Positions 34,282 through 43,078 of a stretch of 64,000 bases of DNA are shown here, one piece after another. The position numbers and the translations under genes are program-made. The notes beneath the pieces are model-generated. The model was not told the origin of the DNA, searched no databases, and saw nothing but the letters and a program-made list of their open reading frames with translations. Position 1 is the stretch's first letter, and every line of letters starts with the position of its first letter. The DNA comes from Myxococcus llanfairpwllgwyngyllgogerychwyrndrobwllllantysiliogogogochensis. GTDB lineage: Bacteria; Myxococcota; Myxococcia; Myxococcales; Myxococcaceae. The DNA lies in contig NZ_VIFM01000020.1 in assembly GCF_006636215.1 (NCBI RefSeq), positions 1 through 64,000 of the forward strand, given 5' to 3'.

Positions 34282-37002
34282 ATGTCTGACGTCGTGAAGA
34301 AGAAGCGCCGCTGGCCCTACGTGCTCGGAGGAGTCTTCGCGCTCCTCGTCGTCGTCGTGCTCGGGGTCCTCTGGCGGCTCGACGCCATCCTGCTGAAGAC
34401 AGCGCGCGAGCAGGCCGCCACGTATTCGCAGAAGCTGGGTCGCCCGATTGAAATCGGGGACATCTCCACCCAGCTCTTCCCCACCGTGGGCGTGGAGGTG
34501 GAGAACGTCTCCATCGGCGCCGCCGAGGGTGAGGAGCTGCCGCTCGCGCAGATGGCCTCGCTGGACATCAGCGTCGCGGCCGGCCCCCTGCTGTCCTCGC
34601 GTGGCAAGGACATCCAGGTGAAGAACGCCGAGCTGTCCGGCCTCACCATCAACGTGGTGCGGCTGGCCGACGGCACCACCAACGTGCAGCGCCTGCTGCA
34701 GCGGTTGGAAGAGCAGAGCCCGAAGGAAGAAGAGAAGCCGCCCGAGGACGAGTCGCAGCCCACGGACCTCTCCGGCGTCCATGTCGAGCGCGCCGCGCTC
34801 ACCGACGGCACCATCCGCTTCGTGGACCGCTCGGGGGGACTGGCCGCGCGGGAGCTGGCGGTGAAGGATTTGGACATCGAGGTGAAGGACCTGCGCGCCG
34901 GCAAGCCGCTGGTGGTGGACCTGGCCGCCGCGGTGCTCGCGGACAAGCAGAACCTCCAGCTGTCGCTGCACGCCGCGCCGCTGCCGCCCACGCTGATTCC
35001 CACGCCGGAGCGCGTGACGCTCAAGGCGCAGAAAATCGACCTGTCTCCGCTGGGTCCCTTCCTGCCTCCCGACGTGGGCCTCCAGGCTGGCACGGTGGAC
35101 GCGGACTGGAAGGCGGAGCTGGGCGGCGCGGTGCCCGGGGGCAAGGGCCCCACGCGGCTCGTGGGTGTCATCTCCGCGCTGGGCCTGCGCTTCGCGGGCT
35201 CCGAGGGTGGCAAGGCGCTGGACGTGGTGCTCGACACGGACGTCGCGGGCGACCTCGCCACCGGAGACCTGTCGCTCGACAAGCTGAAGCTGGACCTGGG
35301 CCCCGCGAACATCACCGGCAAGGGCCAGGTGAAGGGCCTGCTGTCGGAGAAGCCGTCGGTGCAGGGCTTCGAGCTGGTGGGCCGCAACCTGGACCCCGCC
35401 GTGCTCGCCGAGTACTACCCGCCGCTGAAGAAGCAGCTGAACGGCATGATTGCCGGCCCCATCGGCCTGGAGGTGCGCGGCAGCGGCACGCAGGACGCGC
35501 AGGCCATCAACGTGGACGTGGACCTGACGCCGGTGCGCCTGCGCGTGCCGGCGCAGCTCACGAAGAACGCGGGCGGCGCCATGAAGCTCACCGCGCGCGT
35601 GGCGGGGGCGGCGGCCAGCGGCGGTGCGCTGAAGTTCGACGCGAACGCGGACCTCTCTGGCGTGGACCTGCGGCCCGGCCTGCTGGTGGACAAGTCGCCC
35701 GGCCAGCGGATGGACTTCGCCGTCGCCGGCACCTACGCGCCCGGCAAGGGCGGCGCCGGCATGAAGGTGGAGGTGCCGAAGATGACCGCGCACGTCCTGG
35801 AGGACACGGTGACGGGCAGCGCGTCCTTCGCGCTCGCGGGTCAGGGCAAGAAGCAGACGACGACGTTCTCCGCGGACGTGAAGGCGAACAAGCTGGACGC
35901 GGACGCGCTGTTGTTCGACGAGAAGGAGCTGGCGGCGCGCAACGGCGGCACGGTGCCGGCGCCGGAGTCAGCGGAGCTTCCTCCCGAGGACCCGGCGCGC
36001 TTCAACGGCTACCGGGGTGACATCCGCTTCGCGGTGGGAGCGCTGCGCTACAGCGAGATGGACCTGAGCAACGTGACGGGCGTCATCAAGATGACGGACG
36101 ACCTCATCTCCGTGGAGAAGTTCTCCTCGGGTGTCTTCGGCGGCAAGGTGGCGGCGGACGGGACGACGATTCGTCTGGGCCCCGCCGCCGCGCAGCGGCC
36201 CTTCGAGGCGAAGGTGAAGGTGGACGGCGTGCAGGTGGCGCAGGCGCTGGCCCAGGCCACGCCGCAGAAGGTGATGACGGGGACGTTCAACGGGAACGTG
36301 GACGTGAAGGGCATCGGCTACACGCCGGAGAAGCTCAAGGAGACGCTGCTGGGCGGCATCAGCGGCAACATCCTGGGCGGCACGCTGCTGGGCAAGGACC
36401 TGGTGGCGTCCGTCTCCGAGCCGCTCGCCAAGGCCCTGCCCTTCGCCTCCAAGGCGCTCAAGAGCGGAGAGGTGACGTCGCTGAGTGAGAACCTGCCCTT
36501 CGGCGTTCAAATCAAGAACGGCGTCGCGCAGTTGTCCAAGCCCATCACCTGGACGCGGCCGGAAGCCGCGATGAGCTTCGACGGTGGCATCAAGCTGGAC
36601 GGCACGCTGGACCTCATCGGCTCGGTGGCGCTGACGCCGTCGACGGTGAAGACGCTGACCCTGGGCAAGGTGACGCCGCCCTCGGATATCCCCGTGGGCC
36701 TGAAGCTGACGGGCCCGGCGTGGAAGCCCGAAGTCACGGGCGTGGACGTGAAGCCGGCCGTGACGACGCTCGCGAAGCTCGCGGCCTCGTCGCTCGCGGG
36801 CAACCTCATCGGCGGCAAGCGCGGCGAGCAGGTGCAGCAGGTCATCGAGGGCGGCGAGGCGAAGCTGCGCGCCGACGCCGAGGTCAAGCGCAAGGAGCTG
36901 GAGGCCAAGGCCGCCGAGGAGAAGGCGCGGCTGGAGGCCGAGGCGAAGAAGCGCGCAGAGGAAGAAGCGAAGAAGCGCCTGCGCGGCATCTTCGGCAAGT
37001 AG
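34282..37002 (+). CDS. AsmA-family protein, 906 aa
   Basis: GGAGGAGG precedes the ATG. A cytoplasmic basic start (MSDVVKKKRRWPYVLGG) leads into one membrane span (about 13-34), then a very long periplasmic beta-rich region. The AsmA_N signature is present (LGRPIEIGDISTQLFPTVGVEVENV, quoted here only as 47-72 in position with key residues G-R-P-I-E and V-E-V-E-N), and the C-terminal AsmA-like module covers about 640-840 (SEPLAKALPFASKALKSGE). The last 45 residues are a Lys/Glu/Ala-rich helix. AsmA/TamB-type proteins form bridge-like structures that move phospholipids between the membranes. It stands alone between two hairpins. Confidence 0.9.
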   Translation: MSDVVKKKRRWPYVLGGVFALLVVVVLGVLWRLDAILLKTAREQAATYSQKLGRPIEIGDISTQLFPTVGVEVENVSIGAAEGEELPLAQMASLDISVAAGPLLSSRGKDIQVKNAELSGLTINVVRLADGTTNVQRLLQRLEEQSPKEEEKPPEDESQPTDLSGVHVERAALTDGTIRFVDRSGGLAARELAVKDLDIEVKDLRAGKPLVVDLAAAVLADKQNLQLSLHAAPLPPTLIPTPERVTLKAQKIDLSPLGPFLPPDVGLQAGTVDADWKAELGGAVPGGKGPTRLVGVISALGLRFAGSEGGKALDVVLDTDVAGDLATGDLSLDKLKLDLGPANITGKGQVKGLLSEKPSVQGFELVGRNLDPAVLAEYYPPLKKQLNGMIAGPIGLEVRGSGTQDAQAINVDVDLTPVRLRVPAQLTKNAGGAMKLTARVAGAAASGGALKFDANADLSGVDLRPGLLVDKSPGQRMDFAVAGTYAPGKGGAGMKVEVPKMTAHVLEDTVTGSASFALAGQGKKQTTTFSADVKANKLDADALLFDEKELAARNGGTVPAPESAELPPEDPARFNGYRGDIRFAVGALRYSEMDLSNVTGVIKMTDDLISVEKFSSGVFGGKVAADGTTIRLGPAAAQRPFEAKVKVDGVQVAQALAQATPQKVMTGTFNGNVDVKGIGYTPEKLKETLLGGISGNILGGTLLGKDLVASVSEPLAKALPFASKALKSGEVTSLSENLPFGVQIKNGVAQLSKPITWTRPEAAMSFDGGIKLDGTLDLIGSVALTPSTVKTLTLGKVTPPSDIPVGLKLTGPAWKPEVTGVDVKPAVTTLAKLAASSLAGNLIGGKRGEQVQQVIEGGEAKLRADAEVKRKELEAKAAEEKARLEAEAKKRAEEEAKKRLRGIFGK

Positions 37003-37013
37003 TCCCGTCGCGT

Positions 37014-37040
37014 GCGGGCCAGGGAGCTTCCCTGGCTCGC
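37014..37040 (+). terminator. Terminator hairpin after the AsmA gene
   Basis: A 12-bp stem (GCGGGCCAGGGA / TCCCTGGCTCGC, one G-T pair) with a GCT loop, starting 12 bases after the stop codon. No T run follows. Confidence 0.6.
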
Positions 37041-37088
37041 GTCCGGGATTTCATGTCTGGTTGTACGTTCGTCCGATGACAGTGTTTG

Positions 37089-37118
37089 CAATGAGCCCGG
37101 CCTGAAGCCGGGCCATTG
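37089..37118 (+). other. Second hairpin, in the leader of the small lipoprotein gene
   Basis: CAATG-(A)-GCCCGGC / GCCGGGC-CATTG: 12 bp with one bulged A and a CTGAA loop, 48 bases before the ATG at 37167. It has the same CTGAA loop as the terminator at 20483. It may be a second terminator or a leader structure. Confidence 0.45.
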
Positions 37119-37166
37119 TCTCAAGTGCCGGGCCTGGAGACGCTCCCTGTCAGCAAGGGAGGTCTC

Positions 37167-37742
37167 ATGTCTGGTGTCTCGTCGAAGTCGTGGGTCATTC
37201 TCGTGGCGGTGGGGCTCGCGGGGTGTGGCGCGCCGGAGTCGTCGCCCGCGGTACCGGAAGAGGTGGGTCAGTCGGAGCAGCGGTTGCTGACGCTCGTCAC
37301 CTGTCCCGTTGGCTCCACCCAGGTCACGTATTCGCCGCCGCTGCGGAACCTGCCTCAGGACGTCAACATCACGTCCATTGGCCTGGCGAGCAATTGCTAC
37401 TCCCTGCTGGGCTCCAGCGTGACGTCCGCGACGTCCTCTGTCTCATTCGTCATGAAGGGCTACTCCTGCACGGACCTGCTCGACATCGGTCCAGTAACCA
37501 CGCTGCTCACCTGGAACACCGGGGAGAGTTCGACGATGCGGCTGACGCAGACCACCACAGCCGTCAATGGCACCGCCATCGTCGTCACGCAGACCGGAAC
37601 GGTCCTCTCCGGAAAGTTCGTGGGAGCCACCGTCGTGCGCACCGTCACCCTGCTCTCGACCGACCTCGCCGCCTGTGACTCTCCCGAGGGACTCGCGGGC
37701 ATCTCCGGGCCGATGACCATCACCCTCCTCGGACTTCTCTGA
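37167..37742 (+). CDS. Exported lipoprotein, 191 aa
   Basis: The ATG at 37167 has AGGGAGG just upstream. MSGVSSKSWVILVAVGLAGC is the signal, lipobox LAGC. After a short acidic linker the mature part is a beta-rich, Thr/Ser/Val-rich domain with four cysteines (VTCPVGSTQVTYSPPL; SNCYSLLG; YSCTDLL; LAACDSPEG) that probably form two disulfides. No family recognised; a surface-exposed beta sandwich is likely. Confidence 0.8.
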   Translation: MSGVSSKSWVILVAVGLAGCGAPESSPAVPEEVGQSEQRLLTLVTCPVGSTQVTYSPPLRNLPQDVNITSIGLASNCYSLLGSSVTSATSSVSFVMKGYSCTDLLDIGPVTTLLTWNTGESSTMRLTQTTTAVNGTAIVVTQTGTVLSGKFVGATVVRTVTLLSTDLAACDSPEGLAGISGPMTITLLGLL

Positions 37743-37760
37743 GCCACATCCCCGGGCCCC

Positions 37761-37793
37761 CGTTTCATGAAACGGCCTGAAACGAGGTGAAAC
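37761..37793 (+). promoter_or_regulatory. TGAAAC repeats, probable activator site of the sulfide regulon
   Basis: A perfect 14-bp palindrome CGTTTCATGAAACG (37761-37774) is followed by two more TGAAAC copies, so TGAAAC begins at 37768, 37778 and 37788, exactly one helical turn apart. The array lies about 75-105 bases before the expected start of the sigma-54 promoter at 37840, the normal place for an enhancer site of a sigma-54 activator. Similar GTTTCA copies precede the second unit (40543-40570). Confidence 0.7.
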
Positions 37794-37839
37794 AGCTCTG
37801 GTCCCCGAGCGACACCTGTGTCGCCCTCGGGGACGATGG

Positions 37840-37855
37840 TGGCACGCGCCCTGCT
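37840..37855 (+). promoter_or_regulatory. Sigma-54 promoter of the sqr-activator operon
   Basis: TGGCACGCGCCCTGCT matches the -24/-12 consensus (TGGCACR-N4-TTGCW) with a single mismatch; GG and GC are separated by the required ten bases. Transcription should begin near 37866, giving a leader of about 36 bases before the ATG at 37902. Confidence 0.82.
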
Positions 37856-37901
37856 AAGGCCCCCTGTCGACGTCCCACGTCAGACAGGAAGCGAGCGCGC
37901 G

Positions 37902-39173
37902 ATGAACCCGAGCGAGGACTGTGGCTGCACGGACCCGGCGACCACGCCCATGCCCCACGTGGCACCCGTGAGCGAGCGCCACCGAATCCTCATCATCGGC
38001 GGAGGCACGGCCGGCATCTGCGTGGCGGCGCGCCTGGCTCGACTGGGCCAGAAGGGCGTCGCGATTCTGGAGCCCTCCGAGCGGCACTACTACCAGCCGC
38101 TCTGGACGCTGGTGGGCGCGGGTGAAGCGCGCATCGAGGACACCGTGCGCGATGAGGCCGACTTCATCCCCCGGGGCGTGAAGTGGCTGAAGGACGCCGC
38201 CGAGGAAGTCGACCCCGTCCGCCGCGAAGTGCGCACCCGGGGCGGGCTGCGCGTGGGCTACGACTTCCTCGTCGTCGCGCCCGGCATCCAGCTCGACTGG
38301 GACAAGGTGGCCGGCCTTCGCGACGCGCTGGAGACCGAACACGTCAGCAGCAACTACGACGTGAAGCTCGCCCCCAAGACGTGGCGCATGCTCCAGCGCT
38401 TCCAGGGCGGCACCGCCCTCTTCACCCACCCGGCCACGCCGGTGAAGTGCGCGGGCGCGCCGCAGAAAATCATGTACCTGGCCGCCGACCACTTCCGCCG
38501 CACGGGGGTGATGGAGCGCTCGGAGGTGGTGTTCGGCTCGGGCGCGAAGACAATCTTCGGCGTGCAGGCCTATGCCCGCGTGCTGGAAGACGTGGTGAAG
38601 CGCTACGGCATCCACACCCACTTCGAGCACAACCTGGTCGCGGTGGACGGCGCCCGCCGCGAGGCCACCTTCGAGACGACTCGGGAAGGACAGAAGAACC
38701 GCGTCACCCTTCGCTACGACCTGCTCCACGTCACCCCGCCCCAGAGCGCGCCGGACTTCATCAAGAACAGCCCGCTGTCATCGCGCGACGGCGCGTGTGT
38801 CGGCTGGGTGCGCGCGGACAAGCACACGCTCCAGCACCCGGGCTTCCCCAACGTCTTCGCGCTCGGAGACGCCTCCGACCTGCCCACCAGCCGCACGGGC
38901 GCGGCCATCCGCAAGCAGGCACCCGTGCTCGTCGAGAACCTCCGGGCCGTCATGGCCGGGCGCATCCCCACCGCGCGTTATGACGGCTACGCGTCCTGTC
39001 CCCTCACCACGGGCTACGGCAAGCTGCTGCTCGCCGAGTTCGACTACGACGGCAAGCCCACGCCCAGCTTCCCCCTCATCGACACGCTCCAGGAGCGGCG
39101 GGACATGTGGCTGATGAAGAAGTACGGCCTGCCCCAATTGTACTGGAAGTTGATGATGCGCGGCCGGGCCTGA
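37902..39173 (+). CDS. sqr: Sulfide:quinone oxidoreductase, mitochondrial SQOR-like
   Basis: A 423-residue FAD enzyme that oxidises hydrogen sulfide to persulfide/polysulfide and passes electrons to quinone at the membrane. The FAD-binding motif is RILIIGGGTAGICVAARLA (28-46), with GALGDAS-type second FAD motif FALGDASDLPTSRTGAA. Redox cysteines are visible in VKCAGAPQKIMYLAADHF (Cys183) and in ASCPLTTGYGKLLLAEFDY (Cys366), motifs that match human SQOR rather than the classical bacterial types. The N-terminus carries a CGC motif (residues 7-9) of unknown role. AGGAAG precedes the ATG. First gene of a sigma-54 operon with its activator. Confidence 0.93.
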   Translation: MNPSEDCGCTDPATTPMPHVAPVSERHRILIIGGGTAGICVAARLARLGQKGVAILEPSERHYYQPLWTLVGAGEARIEDTVRDEADFIPRGVKWLKDAAEEVDPVRREVRTRGGLRVGYDFLVVAPGIQLDWDKVAGLRDALETEHVSSNYDVKLAPKTWRMLQRFQGGTALFTHPATPVKCAGAPQKIMYLAADHFRRTGVMERSEVVFGSGAKTIFGVQAYARVLEDVVKRYGIHTHFEHNLVAVDGARREATFETTREGQKNRVTLRYDLLHVTPPQSAPDFIKNSPLSSRDGACVGWVRADKHTLQHPGFPNVFALGDASDLPTSRTGAAIRKQAPVLVENLRAVMAGRIPTARYDGYASCPLTTGYGKLLLAEFDYDGKPTPSFPLIDTLQERRDMWLMKKYGLPQLYWKLMMRGRA

Positions 39174-39207
39174 GCCGGGCCAGGTGCGAGCCGCCGCGCA
39201 CCGGGCT

Positions 39208-40518
<1,311 letters not shown>

Positions 40519-40542
40519 ACCTGTTCCACTGGGGCGACAACT

Positions 40543-40570
40543 GTTTCACCAGGGTGTTTCAGGTGTTTCC
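40543..40570 (+). promoter_or_regulatory. GTTTCA repeats upstream of the persulfide dioxygenase unit
   Basis: GTTTCA at 40543 and 40556 and GTTTCC at 40565, with a further GTTCCA at 40523, are the reverse complement of the TGAAAC elements before sqr. They lie about 80-110 bases before the expected start from the sigma-54 promoter at 40626, the same distance as in the sqr unit. Confidence 0.65.
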
Positions 40571-40625
40571 CCAGGGACGGCGCCCCCTCCGAAATGGGCC
40601 CGGGTCCTGCTCGGAGAAGGGGCAC

Positions 40626-40641
40626 TGGCACGGCACTCGCA
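40626..40641 (+). promoter_or_regulatory. Sigma-54 promoter of the persulfide dioxygenase unit
   Basis: TGGCACGGCACTCGCA matches the -24/-12 consensus with one mismatch and correct ten-base GG-to-GC spacing. Initiation near 40652 leaves 36 bases to the ATG at 40688 but only six to the ATG at 40658, which decides the start of the next gene. Confidence 0.82.
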
Positions 40642-40687
40642 ATATCGTCGGGGGCGCATGGCGGTCATCTCTTCAGGGAAACGGGCG

Positions 40688-41395
40688 ATGCTCTTCCGAC
40701 AGCTCTTCGACGCGGAGTCCTCGACCTATACGTACCTGCTGGCGGACCCGGCGACGCGAGAGGCCGTGCTCATCGACCCGGTGCTGGAGCAGGTGGAGCG
40801 GGACCTGCGGCTGCTGACGGAGCTCGGGCTGAAGCTGACGGTGGTGATGGAGACCCACGTCCACGCGGACCACATCACCTCGGCGGGACTCCTGCGTGCG
40901 CGCACGGGTGCCCAGGTGATGGCCTCCCCCCGAGGAGCGCCCTGTGTGGACCGACAACTGGTGCATGGAGACCAGGTGCGCGTGGGCGGGTTGGAGCTGC
41001 GCGTGCTGGAGACCCCCGGGCACACGGATGACAGCCTCAGCTTCCTGTGTGACGGGCGGCTCTTCACGGGCGACGCGCTGCTCGTTCGCGGCACGGGCCG
41101 CACCGACTTCCAGAACGGCGACTCGGGGCAGCTCTACGACTCCATCACCCGCGAGCTCTTCACGCTGCCCGATGCGACGGAGCTGTATCCCGGCCACGAC
41201 TACGCGGGCTTCACCGCGTCCTCCGTGGGCGAGGAGAAGCGACACAACCCGCGACTGGCGGGCAAGTCTCGCGAGGACTTCATCACCTTCATGAACGAGC
41301 GGCGGATTCCACCCCCGCGCAAGCTGGACGTGGCCGTCCCCGCCAACCGCGCCTGCGGTCTGGACCCCGAGCCCCTGTCACCGTCCTCCGCATGA
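40688..41395 (+). CDS. ETHE1-type persulfide dioxygenase
   Basis: A 235-residue metallo-beta-lactamase-fold enzyme. The metal site is THVHADH (His57, His59, Asp61, His62), with LETPGHTDDS, FTGDALLVRGTGRTDFQNG and ELYPGHDYAG supplying the remaining ligands and the ETHE1-type substrate loop. ETHE1 enzymes use a single iron and O2 to oxidise glutathione persulfide to sulfite, the step after sulfide:quinone oxidoreductase. MLFRQLFDAESSTYTYLL is a normal family N-terminus, AGGGAA precedes it, and the promoter position supports it. It probably forms a unit with the rhodanese and TauE genes downstream (132-base gap with a small GTGCCC-TC-GGGCAC palindrome at 41402). Confidence 0.93.
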   Translation: MLFRQLFDAESSTYTYLLADPATREAVLIDPVLEQVERDLRLLTELGLKLTVVMETHVHADHITSAGLLRARTGAQVMASPRGAPCVDRQLVHGDQVRVGGLELRVLETPGHTDDSLSFLCDGRLFTGDALLVRGTGRTDFQNGDSGQLYDSITRELFTLPDATELYPGHDYAGFTASSVGEEKRHNPRLAGKSREDFITFMNERRIPPPRKLDVAVPANRACGLDPEPLSPSSA

Positions 41396-41527
41396 CGTGA
41401 CGTGCCCTCGGGCACGGGCGTCCGCGCCGTCATCCCAGAACCCTGGTGTCCGACCCCGAGCAACGGGACGGCGCCCTATTGCCCGCGTCCTTCCCTCATC
41501 GGGAGGACGAGAGAAGGAGTCACCGTC

Positions 41528-42121
41528 TTGAGTCACCTCTTCGACAGCGCCCATCCCCAGCCCGCCGGATACCGCGACGTGGACGTACGACAGCTCGCGG
41601 CGGAGCGCCCCTCGGGGCTGCACCTGGTCGACGTGCGCGAGCCGTCCGAGCTGGATGGGATTCTGGGACACCTCGATGGCGTGCGTGCGGCACCGCTGGC
41701 CACGGTGCGCGAGGCGGCGGCCTTGTGGCCCAGGGACACGGAGGTGCTGCTCATCTGTCGCTCGGGAGCGCGGTCGGCGCGGGCCGCCACGCAGCTGGTG
41801 GAGCTGGGCTTCACGCGGGTGATGAACCTGCGCGGGGGAATGCTCGCGTGGAACACGGAGGCGCTGCCCGTGGTGCGGCTGCCCTCCAGTGCGACGCCGA
41901 CCCTGGCGGAGGTCCGCGACACCTTGCGAGCCCGGCTCCCCGGTGTCTCCGACGTGGAGGCGCTGCCCCGAGAGCCTTCGCGCGCGGAGCTTGGCGCCGT
42001 GCTGGACGCGCTCCAGGCCACGACTCCCTCGGGGCTGGTGGACACCGCGAGCTTCGAGCGGACGCTGCGCGAGGTCCGGGACCTGCTCGCCGTCGCGCGG
42101 TCTGGGGGCGCTTCGCGATGA
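41528..42121 (+). CDS. Rhodanese with C-terminal extension, 197 aa
   Basis: Residues about 12-110 are a rhodanese domain (LHLVDVREPSEL; active loop LLICRSGARSARAA with Cys78; LRGGMLAWNTEALPVV). Residues 110-197 are an extra helical segment of unknown role. The start is taken as TTG at 41528, because AAGGAG lies seven bases before it and no ATG or GTG fits. In this operon it probably transfers sulfur between persulfide, thiosulfate and sulfite. The stop overlaps the start of the TauE/SafE gene (ATGA), indicating translational coupling. Confidence 0.87.
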   Translation: MSHLFDSAHPQPAGYRDVDVRQLAAERPSGLHLVDVREPSELDGILGHLDGVRAAPLATVREAAALWPRDTEVLLICRSGARSARAATQLVELGFTRVMNLRGGMLAWNTEALPVVRLPSSATPTLAEVRDTLRARLPGVSDVEALPREPSRAELGAVLDALQATTPSGLVDTASFERTLREVRDLLAVARSGGASR

Positions 42122-43011
42122 TGTTGTACGTGGGCCTCGCGGGCGCGTTGCTCGTGGGCGTGTTGTTGGGGTTGTTGGGTGGCGGCGGTTCCATCCTCAC
42201 GGTGCCCTTGCTGGTGTACGTGCTGGGTGTGGAGCCCCGCACGGCCATCGCCATGTCGCTGGTGGTGGTGGGGGTCACCAGCGCGAGCGGAGCGCTCTTT
42301 CATGCACGGGCAGGTCGGGTGCGGTGGCGCACGGCCTTCGTATTCGGCGCGGGCGGGATGGTGGGCGCGTTCCTGGGGGGAAAGCTCAATCCCCTCTTCT
42401 CCGCGAGTACGCTGATGTTGTTCTTCGCGGGGGTCATGGTGGCCGCGGCCGTCGCCATGCTGCTGCGCACGGAGGCCACGCGGGTGTCCACCGAAGTCAC
42501 TCCGCGCGCGGCACCCCACGTGGGACGGATACTCCTTCAAGGCCTGGGCGTGGGAATCCTGTCCGGCCTCGTGGGCGCGGGCGGAGGGTTCCTCATCGTC
42601 CCCGCGCTCGCGCTGGTGGGCCTGTCCACGCCGATGGCCACCGCCACCTCGCTGGTGGTCATCGCGCTCCAGTGCGCCGCGGGCCTCGTGGGACATCTGG
42701 GTCATGTGGAGTTGCCGTGGAAGCTCACGGGCGAGGTCCTCGCGGTGGCGCTGGCGGGGAGCCTGCTTGGAGGAAAGCTCGCGGGACATGTGGCGCCGGG
42801 CTCGCTGCGCAAGGGCTTCGCGGTCTTCGTGCTCGCCACGGCCACCTTCTTGCTGTGGGCCCAGCTTCCCCTCGGACTGCGCGCGCGGCTGGGACAGGGG
42901 CTGGCCAGCGCGGGCGCCTGGCCCTGGGTGGCGGTGGCCACGGGCGTGGGCCTCCCCATTGTCCTGTGGCGGCTGCGTGTCGTCCGACAACGCGCGACAA
43001 GAGGACACTGA
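42118..43011 (+). CDS. TauE/SafE-family sulfite exporter
   Basis: A 297-residue inner-membrane protein with eight or so hydrophobic segments in two halves. Each half begins with the family glycine-rich motif: LLGLLGGGGSILTVPLLVYV (about 17-36) and GILSGLVGAGGGFLIVPALA (about 144-163). TauE/SafE proteins export sulfite or organosulfonates. Overlapping the rhodanese and following the persulfide dioxygenase, it most likely removes the sulfite made by the pathway. Last gene of the sulfide unit. Confidence 0.92.
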   Translation: MMLYVGLAGALLVGVLLGLLGGGGSILTVPLLVYVLGVEPRTAIAMSLVVVGVTSASGALFHARAGRVRWRTAFVFGAGGMVGAFLGGKLNPLFSASTLMLFFAGVMVAAAVAMLLRTEATRVSTEVTPRAAPHVGRILLQGLGVGILSGLVGAGGGFLIVPALALVGLSTPMATATSLVVIALQCAAGLVGHLGHVELPWKLTGEVLAVALAGSLLGGKLAGHVAPGSLRKGFAVFVLATATFLLWAQLPLGLRARLGQGLASAGAWPWVAVATGVGLPIVLWRLRVVRQRATRGH

Positions 43012-43078
43012 CCACAGGCGCGCGTCCCGTACACTTCCCCCGTTGACCCGTGACGCCGCCGCATCGAGAGTCCTCGGC

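Noticed and set aside
32221..35793. 1190-codon minus-strand frame across the propeller lipoprotein and AsmA genes
   Set aside because: A shadow frame of two genes with signal peptides, ribosome-binding sites and family signatures on the other strand.
40658..40687. Upstream ATG for the persulfide dioxygenase
   Set aside because: It would lie about six bases after the sigma-54 transcription start and adds residues absent from the ETHE1 family; the ATG at 40688 has a ribosome-binding site.
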